Source of the DNA: Drechslerella dactyloides
Taxonomy: Eukaryota; Ascomycota; Orbiliomycetes; Orbiliales; Orbiliaceae
Direction: 5' to 3'
Length of the DNA: 64,000 bases
Assembly: GCA_020064725.1 (NCBI GenBank)
Contig: JAGTWJ010000003.1
Location: 1,550,001-1,614,000 of the forward strand
The translations under genes and the position numbers were made by a program. This document shows, piece by piece, positions 1-12,165 of this stretch. Every line of letters begins with the position of its first letter. Positions within the stretch are counted from its first letter, which is position 1. The notes beneath the pieces were generated by a model. That model was given only the letters and a program-made list of their open reading frames with translations, did no database searches and was not told the DNA's origin.

Positions 1-640
1 AAGTGTGTTCTTGCAGTTGGTACCATGATGCACATCAGCTCTGCTCCATTGACCGGCCCGATTCGATATGTCTGTGTACTACAGGATCTTCACATCTGTA
101 ATTCCGCGCATCGTGTAACCTCTTCCAGCCGACAGGCAGACGATTACTCTCTTTTCCCACGACTAGTGTCTCTTATCCCGGGCCTAGAACCTCCCCTTTG
201 ATGATCGATTTCTATACAATCCCGAAGCTAGGCAGTTCACGGGATCTTGAAGATTTGCTGACCAAAGCACTAACCATGAATTAGCACCTACAAGCGTCGT
301 ACATATTGTCTCGAATTAAAAGTTTCATTATACTGGTTCTAGATCTAAACTAGTTGTAGGAGATGCAGCGGAACAAGGCCTCGGTTCTTCATTTCTCGTA
401 AGGTACGCGATGCGAATTTACCAAAACAAACTTCAGCATATGAAGGTTTGCATCTTGAGATCCTGAAGAGAGCTGCCCTATAAATATAAGCTGAGGACGG
501 AATGAATATATTGTCAGCATAGTCACCGCGGTGCAGTTCCTACATCGCCTCCCAGCAATATAATTATATAATTTATCACTTTCAATTCTGCCGTCACGAG
601 CATCACAAACACGACAGCGACCCCCAACCGTCTCTTGAGA
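1..640. other. Upstream intergenic region of the first gene
   Basis: No gene is recognised here. The short ORF at 523-825 on the minus strand overlaps the first exon of the secreted-protein gene and has no family features. The only signal I can name is a TATA-like box near 479, listed separately. The region probably holds the promoter and 5' UTR of the gene starting at 641. Confidence 0.5.
479..486 (+). promoter_or_regulatory. TATA box of the secreted-protein gene
   Basis: The octamer TATAAATA lies about 155 bp before the ATG at 641. That is a plausible distance for a fungal TATA-containing, regulated promoter. No other core promoter element was identified. Confidence 0.4.
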
Positions 641-1795
641 ATGGCGTTTTTCAGCATTAAGGCATTAACTTGCCTTTGCCTGGTCATCTTTGGAGTCGTC
701 GACGGAGCTTTAATTCCAGGCTTTCGCAGCGGGAGCATTGGAACTCGTAAATCTTCCAAGAGGCAAGCGAGGACGCCTCTCTGCTCTGCCACAGATACGC
801 AGTCTCCCTTCTTCAAAGAAACCACAAACTACTTCCAGACTACATACCTAGGGTTTCTCAATACAGCGACTGGCCTCTTGAAGGCATTGCCTGATAACCT
901 CGACACGGATAGAACTGAACAGACGATGGGAGCGAGATGCGATGCGCAGAAGACAGACCCTAATAACGCTATGGTATATCCGCAACCGGCAGCCGGCAGC
1001 TCCGATTGCCTACGACGAGACCAGGTAGGCCCGTCTAAAATATAGAATCCAATGCCCCTAGGTTTTCCATTGAGTATATGTACCACATCGTCAAGAGTAG
1101 AGGTCTAATGCACACACATGCAAGAAAAGGACGTCCACTATATTACCTATATAAATCTTTTCGACCTGAAGTCCGCTGTCGCCCCACTCGCTACGTACTA
1201 TGCCCAAGGACCTACTAGCTTTGACCCCGCAGCCTGCCCAGACCGCACGAGTACATATGCAGAGTTTTCGGCGGCTGTCGACAGTCTCGCCGTCGCAGTT
1301 TCTGCCTTTTTGGATGAGGTCGACAGGCAGACATGTCTCGTCTCCCTTACAAACAAAGCCGTCACCTATACAATATTATTCGACAGGGCTGGTGAGTCCA
1401 ATATCGATCAACTTGTGGCCTACTATAGTATTCAGCAGATCGTAAATGTATGTAAATCAACGTTCAATACTCCTAATGGTACCAAGGATCGAATGCTAAA
1501 AATGTGTCAGGTCGCATTCAACGGAGCGATATACAGAGGAGAAACTTTTGATAGCGCCGCTATGGCCGCTATCCAAAAAGTCAACAATCGGTTCGCGCAG
1601 ACCAGGGCATTCATGGATACTCGAAAGGATTGCAGCCAGGCGACAAAGGATCGGTGTAAAGAATTGAAAGTTCCGCTTAAACAGGAATTCTCCTTGGTTA
1701 CACTCTTGAATCTTATCTTTCAGATTCCAACTACTTGTCCGGCAGATATGGGAGATGGGTTTGATCTTGGTGGTCTCTTGCCTGGGACCAGGTGA
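641..1795 (+). CDS. Cysteine-rich secreted protein, unknown function
   Basis: Two-exon model: 641-1024 and 1130-1795, giving 349 residues. The intron has donor GTAGGC, branch CTAAT at 1105 and acceptor AAAAG at 1129. The earlier CAAG at 1124 would break the frame, so the exact acceptor is uncertain. The ATG at 641 is chosen because it begins a clear signal peptide: Lys7, then a hydrophobic core over residues 8-20 and a likely cut near residue 22. A Lys-Arg pair at residues 40-41 could be a Kex2 site. The mature part has about ten cysteines, suggesting disulphides and an extracellular fate. I recognise no domain and do not assign a function. A small secreted effector-like or cell-surface protein is possible. 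Confidence 0.6.
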
Positions 1796-2447
1796 GGAGA
1801 TATGGTTGGGGAATGTTCAATATCAGGAGGGGTACGTGTGCGTTAATAGACCCATGCGCATGCATACAGCATAGTAGGCGAATACTTAGGCGCTATCGTG
1901 AGCAATATTATATTATCAGCATACTAGAATGAAGATCAAATCCAGACATCTATCTAATGTATAGGTATATGCCTTTGCACTACCTGCAGGCTTTTAAGCT
2001 TTTTCGTGTATTCACAGATATAAATAAGTATCTACCTGGTGTAAAATTTCGCCCCGCTCGCAACTACTAGCTACTAGATGCAGGAACCAATGTGTATATT
2101 CCTGGTTTCTCATGTAATGCAACTAGAATGGCCCCGTAAATATTTAAATACGTAAACCAGATGCACGAAGCCAGGCCTGCAGGCACACGCCAGCGACTGG
2201 CCTGGTCTCGCAAGCCAAACCCGGCTGGCCCCGAGACTAGGCGCTAACATCTGCGTGTGTTGCATGTCTGATTGAGGTTACTTAGATCTAGTTATAGAAC
2301 AGACGTTGGAATGCATTGTAAACTGAGACCCAAAAAAGCATACGACGCCCCCAAAGATCTGATCCCAACAAATATGTAGATCAAAGGCGATGCCTTGACA
2401 TGACATAGTGTCAGGTCAGCAAAAATAAATCCAAAAAATTGATATGT
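1796..2447. other. Intergenic, with a GTCTCG/GGCTGGCCCCGAGAC motif copy
   Basis: This stretch between the secreted-protein gene and tRNA-Ser has no gene. It is AT-rich and contains, at 2223-2240, an 18-bp sequence (GGCTGGCCCCGAGACTAG) repeated exactly at 47941-47958, with a CCTGGTCTCG half at 2201-2210. Confidence 0.5.
2223..2240 (+). repeat. 18-bp dispersed motif, copy A
   Basis: GGCTGGCCCCGAGACTAG occurs here and again at 47941-47958. A shorter reverse-oriented match is at 42192-42205. A CCTGGTCTCG half lies 12 bp upstream, so the site is a loose inverted repeat. The role is unknown: transposon end, excision footprint or protein-binding site are all possible. Confidence 0.55.
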
Positions 2448-2545
2448 CGTCAGCGACAGGATTCGAACCTGTGCGGGCGGACCCATTTGATGTCCAAATC
2501 AGAGAGAATTCGAGTCAAACGCCTTAACCACTCGGCCACACTGAC
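2448..2545 (-). tRNA. tRNA-Ser(CGA), with a 17-nt intron
   Basis: The minus strand folds as a class II tRNA. A 7-bp acceptor stem pairs GTCAGTG with CGCTGAC, followed by discriminator G, the serine type. The D arm carries GGCCGAGTGGTTAAGGC, there is a long variable arm, and the T arm contains GGTTCGAATCC. The anticodon stem is TTTGA/TCAAA with loop CTCGAA, so the anticodon is CGA, reading UCG codons. A 17-nt insertion sits one base 3' of the anticodon, the canonical place for a nuclear tRNA intron. A- and B-box promoters are internal. Confidence 0.9.
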
Positions 2546-4110
2546 ATTTAAAGCGTTGTCTGATGAACAAGCTCAGAAAACGCTTTATAGACCTTACAGC
2601 GGGAAGAGAAGCATGTGAGGGCGGGCAAGCATGTGGCTCTGGATCCTCCAGACAGGCCCTGCCGCTGGAAAACCATTCCGCCGAGATCCGGGGATTAGTT
2701 GCATCCGACTAACCCGCTTGGGATCGCTCTCAGTGACTCGCCTTGACAAGGCTGGCCAATTGGAAGACACGCCAGCCAACAACAAGCCATTCGAAGTGGA
2801 GGGGCAGGGTAACGTTTGATGTGTGGTGGAGGGGCGAGCCCGACGCTTCCGCCTGCTTGGTTGACGTCGACTGATCACTAGAACCTTCTCCCCGATATTC
2901 ATCTACATCAACAGACCCTTTTCGCATGCCTGCTGCTTCAACCAAGGTACGCTTCCATCGCCGTCTCTCTTTTATCGGGGTCCTTTTCATCGCCGCTGCA
3001 GTGTTTTCTGTCTGCCTGCTGCTTCCCACCCATTTTGATTGTGCCATGCATGCATAGTACTCAACATAAATATGCTAAATCCGATGCAGGTGGGCTGATG
3101 ACCTTGCTGAATACGGACAGACTGGGAGGCCAGCAGCCCTTGATATTACGGTGAACACGCATGTAGACGAAGCCAATAACCGACGACGGTTTAGCGAAGC
3201 TCAACGACGAGCATCGATCGAGTTTAGACACCCGATAGCGACTTGATGCTTTCCGCTACTATAGACCCTTTTCAGCACCTCGAATCCAGCCAACGGGTGG
3301 AGTGCATCGCTCGATTCTGCTGCCAGCCTGCAGACGTCGACTCGGGTTCTGGCCTGTGTAGTGTCTGTTCGGCTGCTGCATCACCTAAACAGCTCTCATA
3401 AGCGTCCGAGATATAACGGCAGTTGGAGGCAGGGCAGGTGGCCATTGCACTTATTCGCAATGAAGAAGATGCAGTAAGTAACAGCGAATATTAGCAACAA
3501 GTAGGAGTTCGAGAGGATAAGGTTGAAGGAGTGCCGTGCATACATGCGTACATACGTACCACTCGACTTGCTCACATTACTACTTAAGAAGTAGTATAGC
3601 AGTGGAAAGTCGAAGGAGGGGTGGAGGGCTTGGAAAATTTTCTTTCACCTAATTCTTTCTTTTATTATTCATATTAGTGGGTGTTTTAACTTGCACACTA
3701 AGGACTTACCATTATCATTCCCCTCTAATTCTTTAAGGCATACGTACTTAACTTTGGGGGAGGGGCCAGTGGGTGACTGAACGAGCGAGAGCGAGTGAGT
3801 CTGCACTTTGGCTGGGAGGTGTTCATAAACGAGTACTTAAGTGTGTCGAAGGCCCGGGACACCTTGCAACTGCTTCCTGGTAAATATATATCCTCCCGCT
3901 CCCCAAACCAGCCCCTCAGCAAACAATACCCACCCCCTAGTTTTAATCATTCTTCTTATCACATTACCCAGAAGGCCTGGCTGGAGAGCTGACATATATT
4001 TTATCCATCCTCTAGTACTGTTCGAATCCTGGTGTTGACTGTTCTGAAGCGTTCATCGTTATTGCCATATTGATTCCGCAAGGCAGATCTAATCTGGACA
4101 TCCGTTCGTC
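2546..4110. other. Intergenic region upstream of SRO7
   Basis: About 1.5 kb with no supported gene. ORFs on both strands (2594-3047, 3272-3460, 3725-4038) are short, overlapping and without family features. The last 400 bp before 4111 is pyrimidine-rich with CCCC-type runs, as expected of a fungal promoter and 5' UTR for the Sro7 gene. Confidence 0.5.
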
Positions 4111-7100
4111 ATGGACAGGAAAATGTCGACATTCTTCCGCCCGGGAAGAACGGGCAGCTTCGATGTCAACTTGTCTGGCGTCATCTCTGCGGAGGACCTG
4201 ATGCTCGATGACGTAAGTCGACCGGCTTTCATTCGTTCACCGTTGACATTTGGCACCTTCCGCGATTGTTTTGACAGCGGTTCAGCCGATTGGTGCATCT
4301 TGCATCTTGCCTCGCTAACTATTGAAACATATAGGTCGCAAGATATGGCTTCCCTGGTCCGCTTGCGGGTCTCGCTTATGACCCCATCCAGTCACTCTTC
4401 GCCATGGGCACGGGCAACCAGGTCCTCGTTATCGGTGCCGGGAGGGTTCATGCTAGATACGTCCTGCAAAAGGACGTCTCACCCAAATTCCTACGCATGT
4501 ACGACAGCAGACTTGTCGTTGTCGATACCAAAAATGAGTTGCACCTTTTTGATCTAGCCACGCACAGGGAGGTGACAGCCTGGTCTCCTCCTGGGGTTGT
4601 CACAGCGGTCCTATCCGATCCTGCTTCGGACTTTGTATTCCTCGGTCTACAGAGCGGCGAGATCGTAGCATTTGATCTCGATAGAGAGATCGCAGCTCCA
4701 TTCAAAATAGCCAACCTTTGGATGGAAAAGAACCCGAGAGAACCAAAGCCTCCTCAGATAATTTCACTAGCTGTCCACCCGAAGGACTTGGGCACGATAT
4801 TGATCGGGTATCGAGAAGGAGCGATGGTTTATTCCATCAAGCAAAGCCAAGTTACAGCTACTTTTCTTTTCGAGCTAAAGCCGGGCGCTATCGGTGCAGA
4901 CACAGATCCCAATATGATCAAAACGACACGGAAGCCAAAACTCTCAGGCGCCCTGTACAATCCTGCTGGAAACACCATTCTTACCACTTACGAAGATGGT
5001 TGTATGGCGTTCTGGAATGCCAGTGACGGGCGGTTCTTGACGGCACGAACGCTGCAGTCCGGTGACGTTCATCTACCGGGACCTCCCATGTCAAGCTTTA
5101 GCAGACCCAGCGGCGGCATGTCTAACATGAGAGAGCCATTCTTCAGAATTGCGTGGTGTTGCACGTCTAACACCGACGACACCAGCTTGGTAATTGCTGG
5201 AGGCAACAGCATCGGGGAGTCCGTAAAAGGTCTCACTGTTATGGAGTTCGGGAACGCTCCCAACACTCTTACCTCTAGCTGGAAGCAAATCACGGAGCAT
5301 TTTGCGTCACCAAAGCGGCTGCGGTTTCTGCCGGTGCCCCAGCATGCTGATGTGGTCGACTTTTGCCTGATACCCCGAACGTCGCCGTATTATGCGTGCA
5401 GTCACGATCCAATCGGCGCTGTTGTCCTCTGCTCGAACGGTGATATCTCAACTCTCAGATATCCGGACGGTTCTCCCCTGCCCCCCGGAAACATGCATGT
5501 CACCTTGGGTATGATCCAACCTCGAGCTATCTCCATGACTGTCGCCCCCATCGTCCGCGAGCGGTGGATGACGATGAAAGTTCAGAAAGATATGCCAGAA
5601 CCATACTTTAAGGGAGGAATGCCGGGCAAACGGGTTCCCCGCAGGGGTCCAGACAGAAACATTGTGTACACGATACACAAGGACGCCACGATTCGAGTAT
5701 GGGATGCCGGTTTCGGCGATGATATTGAAAATCCGAACTCCGTTGACGTTGATGTTGGTGCGACTATCGGCAAGCCTGGAGCTGTCAAGATTGTCAACCT
5801 GACCTCCAGCCTGCAAACCGGAGAGATGGCAGTCGGACTGGAGAGCGGTGAAATGGTCTTTTATCGGTGGGGCTCTAACCAGAGTTACCACCGCCAGTCT
5901 AGTGGCTTTGATGCTCTCTCCAACCGATTTTCTTCCAGCGGTATTGCAAATCTTCGAGATATCTCGAGCCAGGCGGACCCCTCAATGAAAGAAGGACTCT
6001 TGCCCATGTACCTCCTTGATGCTGCGATTGGACAAGCGGCGATCCGCACGTCTTGCTTCAGTGATATCGGTTTCGCTGCCGTTGGTTATGACAACGGTAA
6101 CGTCGTCGTTATCGATCTAAAGGTAAGGTTTTCGAAAAGGATCTATCCAATGTCAAAGCTCTCGCTTGAGGCCACTCGACTGACTTTCAATCTAAATCAT
6201 CGACTAGAACGGCACTGTTATCGATACTCTCGTCTTGATGAACTATACAAAGGAAGATGCGCTCAGTGCTATTGGTAACATGGCTATGGCCACCGCCAAG
6301 TTCACGGCCAAAGCCACTATCAAGGCCACGACTGCTACGGCCAAGATCACGGTTGGTACCGCTAAAGCCACCGCTGCGGCTGCTCGACGTCCGACTGCTG
6401 GCTTGTCTGCTATCGCGGAAGGTGTGAAGCGTGGCGCCGAAAAGAGTATCAGCAGCGTCAGCGCACTTTCAAGAGCCGGAAGCACCATCGGTGCTCCCCG
6501 GAAGATCAGCATTGATCAGAAGGATAGTATGGACAAGGAAACAGAAATCCCGACAACCATGTCATTCGCGGTCATGACTGTTGAAGGCGACGGTAGGCAT
6601 CCCATCCACCGGTTATGATAATATCTCTCCATACTAATATGTCGATGTCCCAACTATAGAGTACTCGAGTGTCTGCCTGAACATTGGAACATCACAGGGC
6701 AATGTTATAACCTTCAAGGTTCTACCTGAAGGCTCTAGGCACGTCATTCAGTTCGCCGACTTTCACCCGTTCGAGAAGCCGCCCTTCTTGATCATGCCAA
6801 TCAATGCAGACACTGGAGCCAAGGCGCATGCAACTCCACAAGCTCTCGGCGGCCTCCGGCAGGGTCAATTCGTCAGCGGCTTCCTTGTGTGTTTGACGAA
6901 GTCTCAGGTCAAGATCATAAACGTGCCTGAATACAAGGCAAAATCCTGGGATGATCACTATCACTGTCTTTGCGCATCCGTCGTTGAGATGGAGGACAAG
7001 GGTATCGTTTTAGCTTGTGTGATGAGCACCGGAAAGGTTAAAGTGTACTCGCTACCGGCCCTGAAGGATCTCGGTTCCGCCGAATTGCCCAAGCCATACG

Positions 7101-7678
7101 ATGACTCGAGGCTGGGCGATTGCCATATCACCCGTGAAGGATATATAATCCTATGGACTGGAACTACCGAGATCGGTATCTTCTACCTCTGGGGCAAGGG
7201 AAAGCAACTGTAAGCATTAAGCGCACTCCCCCACGCAATAAGCTCTTAGAAAGTTCAGAACTAACCAAGTCCCCTTTGTTCTCATTACCTTTCGTCACTC
7301 TACAGAGCTAGCATGCCAAAAGATATCTTGTACAACCCCAACATCTCTATCCCCTCTCGCCCAACGATAACGGGATTGCAATGGATCAAAGCTGGCGGGT
7401 CAATTCCACTTGAAGAATACGAACTCGCCATCGGCGGCCCCAACCGCCCAATGTCCAAGAAGCAGATGGAAGACGCTGCACAGGGTGTTGCCGGGAAGGG
7501 CAGCGTGTTCGGCAACATGACAGCAGCGTTCAACGCACGAACACAAAACCTAGAGAGATTCCAGGACAACATGCAGAATCTCGAGAATACATCCTCAGAG
7601 TTTGCAAAGGCGACTAACAAATTCGTCGCGGGACAGAAGAAGAATGCCATCCTTGGTGGTGGAAAGAGTCTCTTCTAA
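4111..7678 (+). CDS. SRO7: Sro7/Lgl-family SNARE-binding WD40 protein
   Basis: Five exons: 4111-4212, 4335-6122, 6208-6592, 6660-7209, 7306-7678, coding for 1065 residues, close to yeast Sro7 (1033). The N-terminal half is a WD40 propeller of the Lgl/tomosyn type, starting with the typical block around LAGLAYDPIQSLFAMGTGNQ (residues about 43-62). A Lgl_C-type region follows. The last about 70 residues form a degenerate R-SNARE-like tail ending in GGGKSLF. Family members bind the plasma-membrane t-SNARE Sec9 and the Rab Sec4, and promote docking of secretory vesicles in polarised growth. An alanine-, threonine- and lysine-rich low-complexity insert (ATAKFTAKATIKATTATAK) lies near residues 646-664. 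All introns have GTAAGT-like donors and TAG or CAG acceptors. Confidence 0.9.
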
Positions 7679-9017
7679 TCCCGCCCATGATCTAGACTAG
7701 TTTGGCGTTACCTAGTAGTCGTCAGTCCTGGGGAATGAAATTGAAGAGGCCAGAGGGTCAGTTGTGAAACGCATCTGCTTTGCTTTGTGCTCTGGAGAGA
7801 GCGCACGCCGAGACTGTTTCCTGTTTTCCATTACCTTTTCACTTCCAAGTACTTTCCTCTATTAAGATCTCACTCTTCTCCCTCCCGCACTTTGCACTTA
7901 AAGTTCTCTTCGTGGATCTCCTTTACTCGAATTCCCTGTCTTTCTATATTTCCTATTGAGTGTTAATTTACCACACGTTTCTGTGTACCGCGCGCTGGTT
8001 TAAACGTTTCCTTCGTCTTTATATATATCTATCCTACATATGCCTATCTATCTCGCGTCATGTCAGATTAAGCGGTAGCTCTTATTTACTCGTGTTTGCC
8101 TGAAGAACCATCACGCTGCGCGTCATCGGTAACATAGGAGCTGTTCCGACGCCATCTTTGAATCAGCCTCGCTAATTGGACCCACTACGATCGTGTGCCA
8201 TTCGAGAATCCCCTGACCCGGGTATCCGCAGATTGCAATCTGCACATAATGCTACCTTCTCATCCGACATGATGAGGCTATAGAGTTGGAGATGTTTAAA
8301 AATTACCTGCTTAGCTGGAAATACGAGCCAGATTCGGCGATCCGGACAATTCGAACGTACGGGCCGGACCGGTTGGTAGTATAATGTAAGACATCAAGAT
8401 CCCGGAACCCTTATCGACGGTTTCGCTATATATATAGTGGAGCTAGGGTCGTATAAAGTACCTGCATGAATATATACAAGTCCCTACGTAGCTCACGCAT
8501 ACATCTTGCAGATACCGGACGCACGTTCCACCAATCGCATGAGTCCTTGTAACTGGCATGTATATACGTACCTATATCTGCTTACAGCACGTGAATTGGA
8601 TCTATTGCATTCTAGCACACCATGGTACCAATAGCATGTCGTTGATTCGTTCAGCTCGCCATTGTGATCCACCATGCAATGCGCAAAATGTTCCCCGGAT
8701 ATACGTAAGCATGGAGGCATTGCAATATTGCATGAGTGGAGCTTTGTTCCCAGTGAGCTAGATGGTGTGTATTTTCTTGTTTTCTATATTCTTTCCCTTT
8801 GAAAGTATTATTTAAAACCGTAGGAGAGAAAACTGTATCCTTCAACATGAGCGTACAAGGTAACAGTATGTCCAATCAATAGAGCGAGGTGAGTAACCAT
8901 CGGTGACGCAAAGATCCGATGCACAAAATCTATATAAAAATTGCTAAGAAACAACGAAATACCGTAGTATAACACGACGGATGCGGAGATACTCTATCAT
9001 TATACCCGTAAAATGTG
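7679..9017. other. Intergenic between convergent SRO7 and the PXB gene
   Basis: About 1.3 kb between two convergent genes, so it should hold two 3' UTRs. It is AT-rich, with TATATATA tracts near 8020-8035 and 8430. ORFs at 8493-8875 are short and contradictory between strands. No gene or RNA is recognised. Confidence 0.5.
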
Positions 9018-11252
9018 TTAGTGACACCCCGCAACCACCTCTTTGAAACGCGGTAACAGCAGCTCCACAGTTCTCTTAACATCTGGTATCTCCACTGCCT
9101 CTTTCGACCCTGCGCTGCTCGTCAATGACGATGCTTCGTCTCCGTTCGCTGGGGTCTTCGCCGCCAATTTTGCCGCTGACACTGACTTCTTGTCGCCGAT
9201 AAAATCAACACCACTGGCCGTTTTGACATCGGCGTCTTTCCCACTCCTTACTTTCCCTCCAACAGCCACACTCGGTGTGATCTGTGTTGAATCCAGGAGC
9301 TGCTGCCATTTGAACAAGAAGTTGCCCGGGCCTTTCTTCGTCGGTTTTTTTGGCAATGCAGCAGCCGCGGAAGCTATGTCCGATGCGACGACGGATGCCA
9401 TTCTCCTCCTCGTCTTCCGGTTGAGCTCCTGTAGATAGGCCTCGTAAGCCTCCATTTGCTCTGCGACGATCCTCTTGTCTTCTTCTCCCAGCTCATTGAA
9501 CAGTTTGTTCAGGGTGGGGTCAAAGCCGCCTGCCCCTCCATCGGTTGAGGTATCTTCCGGTTGTCGGAATTGCTTGACAGCATATTTCGCATAGTCACGC
9601 CAGAGTTCCGTCGCCTTTGCCCCGTTCTTACAGAATTGATGTAGGAAGACGTGGCAGCTCTTTTGGTGTCGTTCGAAGAGTGCTACGAATTCTTCCACGC
9701 CGGGTGGTGCTGACTGTTTCGAAGAGTCGCTTATCTTTGCTGTTTTGATCATATCGTTTACGAAGCGCTCGAAATCCGATACGGTACCACTGAGGTCGAC
9801 GGCGTTGTGGAGATTTCTTATGATCGGGTCGTAGATTGTAACGATGTCGCGGATGGTCACGGTGAGATTGTCAGGGTTAGATCTACACAGAACGCTTATG
9901 ATTTGTTCGCGGTCGCGAATGGAAAGCTGGATGGAGAGGTATTCGAGGAGGCATCGATGTCGGTCATTTGTGAGTGTTGTTGAGGGGTTTGAAGGCGACA
10001 TTGTGAGAATGGCGTGGATAATCGATACGGAGGACGACTCTGTTGGAAAATTACAAGTAAGCAGCAGAGCATATCGAGGGAATAATAGAGGAGACCTACT
10101 GCTTATCTCGCGAAAGGCTTCTTGCTCCGCGCGGTTCAACTTGGTATACGCGAGTACCGCGGACATTTGGTCCTTTGATGGTGTATCCTTTGACCGTTCA
10201 AGTTTGGAGACTCGGGATTCCAGTTCCCGGATATCCCAGCTGAGCACTGTGTATATTATTCTACAATAAGGATAGAGGATCAGCTCAATTCGTTCAGGAA
10301 CGATAGGTGAGGGTCGTGGGGAAGTGCATACGTTTGCAGCAGATTCATGCCTTCATCTGCGCCACTACTTAGTCCGATCCAGTTGGTAACAGCTCCAATA
10401 CTCATCTTGGTCAGCACCAGCTTGACCATGCCATTGATCATTGTCGCAGCGTTGCCAACTCTTAAAGTCTGACGTATAATCCGATACGGGATGAGACGAT
10501 TGGTTCGTTCTATCAGCGATAGGAGCATTTGCCCCTTCGGTGAGGTGACCAGGACATAGTGTACCAGCGAAGCTAGGCTTGCGAATAGAGAAGATGCAAG
10601 TTAGCCCATGGCGTTCTTCTGGTGCAGATACTAGTTGCGCGATATCGCTGTGAAGTCATGGAACTCCCTACTTGACTACAATATGCTGGTGGGCCGCAAT
10701 GACCATCTGGCTATGTTCTTGAAGGTCGTCGCTCTGCGCAGCCTTGTCGAAAAGCTCGTCCAACAGGTCTCCATACACCATCTGTCGCAAAAACTCCCGA
10801 AAGGCGTCGGCTAGGTCGTGTTGGTTGTGAACATCGTACGGCTGTGATGGATCGTACTCGACATCTCTCCCCGGTAGACCACCCAGCACGCCTCTAGCCG
10901 GATACTCAATCAAAGCGGAGATGGCCGTGGCAAGCGTCTTACGGATTCCCATGCTCCCTTTATCGTACGACTCGGAGAGGTTCGCTTTGGCGAGATCGTC
11001 AACGATCGGGAGGACGCGTTTGGTCCAGAATTCTTGCTCGACATCGCGCAGGCCGGGTATCGGAACGACGAAGGTGTTAAAGAGTTTCTGGAGGACCGGC
11101 GACCTGGATATGGTAGAGGGATCCTGAAAAGGAGGGCCGTACTCGTGGATGATTCCGGGCGTCTTGAACAGCTCGATCTCGGCGTTGTAGGTTTCGCGGT
11201 GGGTTAAGATGTCAAGGAGGGCGTGCGCCTGGCCAGGAGTAAGAGAGGACAT
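9018..11252 (-). CDS. PX-associated (PXB/DUF3818) family protein
   Basis: Four-exon model on the minus strand: 11252-10672, 10577-10332, 10260-10100, 10039-9018, giving 669 residues. The N-terminal part (LTPGQAHALLDILTHRE) and the region with MNLLQTIIYTVLSWDIREL (around residues 275-293) resemble the fungal PXB and DUF3818 domains, which flank a PX phosphoinositide-binding domain in related proteins. I see no PX domain here, so this may be the PX-less branch. The third intron (10040-10099, 60 nt) is in frame and stop-free, so it could be retained. It is called because it has donor GTAGGT and acceptor CAACAG. The C-terminal 120 residues are low-complexity and lysine- and serine-rich. A role at a membrane or in lipid traffic is only inferred. 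Confidence 0.65.
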
Positions 11253-11747
11253 CTTGAAGATGGAAGCGACGTCCGATGCGAGAAGGCGGCATGCGTAGAA
11301 GACGATGACGGGCGACGTGGGCTTGCCATCGTGCGGTCGAGAGCGAGTGAGTGGATCATGAAACCAGGAGTTGCGACAGAGGCAACGGCGACGTCGGCGC
11401 GACCAGCTTCCGTTCCTGCCAACGTCATCTGCAACACCAGCCAATCACCAGCGCTCGGCCAGCAGCTACACCAAACCCGCAGCGTTAGTACCGTGCGATA
11501 TCCAGGAACAGGTATCAAGTGACGTCTTTAGTCATGCTAAGGCAGCTAGGTGCCTAGGTACGTTCCAGGCGCTGGCCTAGTCATTTGCCCAGAGTTCGCG
11601 CCCAAAGTTCCGCGCCCAGAGTTCACGACTGACTGCAGCAGACCCGCAGTTCGTCGGCTTGAAATGCACACTCGCACGCTGAACGATCCCAAATTCAATC
11701 ACTCGCGAGGCAAAAAATGAAGGAGATCTGAGATCTCAGAAGCTTAA
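11253..11747. other. Promoter region of the PXB gene
   Basis: No gene. The 99-104 residue ORFs across 11204-11522 lie partly opposite exon 1 of the PXB gene and have no support. A short tandem repeat at 11587-11626 is listed separately. Confidence 0.45.
11587..11626 (+). repeat. Three tandem copies of a 13-14-bp unit
   Basis: Units are GCCCAGAGTTCGC (11587-11599), GCCCAAAGTTCCGC (11600-11613) and GCCCAGAGTTCAC (11614-11626). They lie about 340 bp upstream of the PXB-family start codon. They could be a minisatellite seed or a cluster of factor-binding sites; nothing here decides. Confidence 0.6.
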
Positions 11748-11827
11748 GGGCCGCAGTCGGATTTGAACCGACATCTCTCCCAGATAGAAAAGTTCACGGA
11801 GTGTGCTAGTCATTGCACTATACAGCC
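11748..11827 (-). tRNA. tRNA-like gene or pseudogene, isotype unresolved
   Basis: On the minus strand a 7-bp acceptor stem pairs GGCTGTA with TGCGGCC (two wobbles). The T arm is perfect (GTCGG-TTCAAAT-CCGAC) and the D arm resembles the Glu/Gln/His group (TAGTGCAATGACTAGCAC). The anticodon stem is poor: CTCCG against GGGAG, with one mismatch. The loop is about 15 nt, so an intron or a lesion must be present. The A box lacks the usual GG. It may be an intron-bearing tRNA I cannot place, or a decayed copy. Confidence 0.5.
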
Positions 11828-12165
11828 TTTGGACGAGATTCTAATGATTAGAACTACCCTTATAATGGGACTGGTGTTCGGCCACGAAGACTATACACCA
11901 GTTGAAAGTCGGGCTTATCTTTTGACGACAGGGAACCAAAGCGAGAGATCCCGCCAAAAGCTTGTGCCTCGGTTGCCGCGGCAGACCCGCTCGATTGTCG
12001 ACCGCCAGCAGCTGAAAGCGAGACGACTGATAAGAGTCGCATTTAAGTCGATAACACACGTCTTTAGGCTCAGCACGTCGGACAAACATATATACGAAAT
12101 CTCAAGAACTTTCGTGTTCACAAAGCTACGATTATACTAGCCACATTCTTTCCTGCTTTTCCAAA
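11828..12165. other. Upstream region of the hydrolase gene
   Basis: About 340 bp between the tRNA-like element and the hydrolase ATG. ORFs on both strands here are short and overlapping, and none is supported. A sequence TATATACGAAATC near 12088 might serve as an AT-rich promoter element. Confidence 0.4.
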
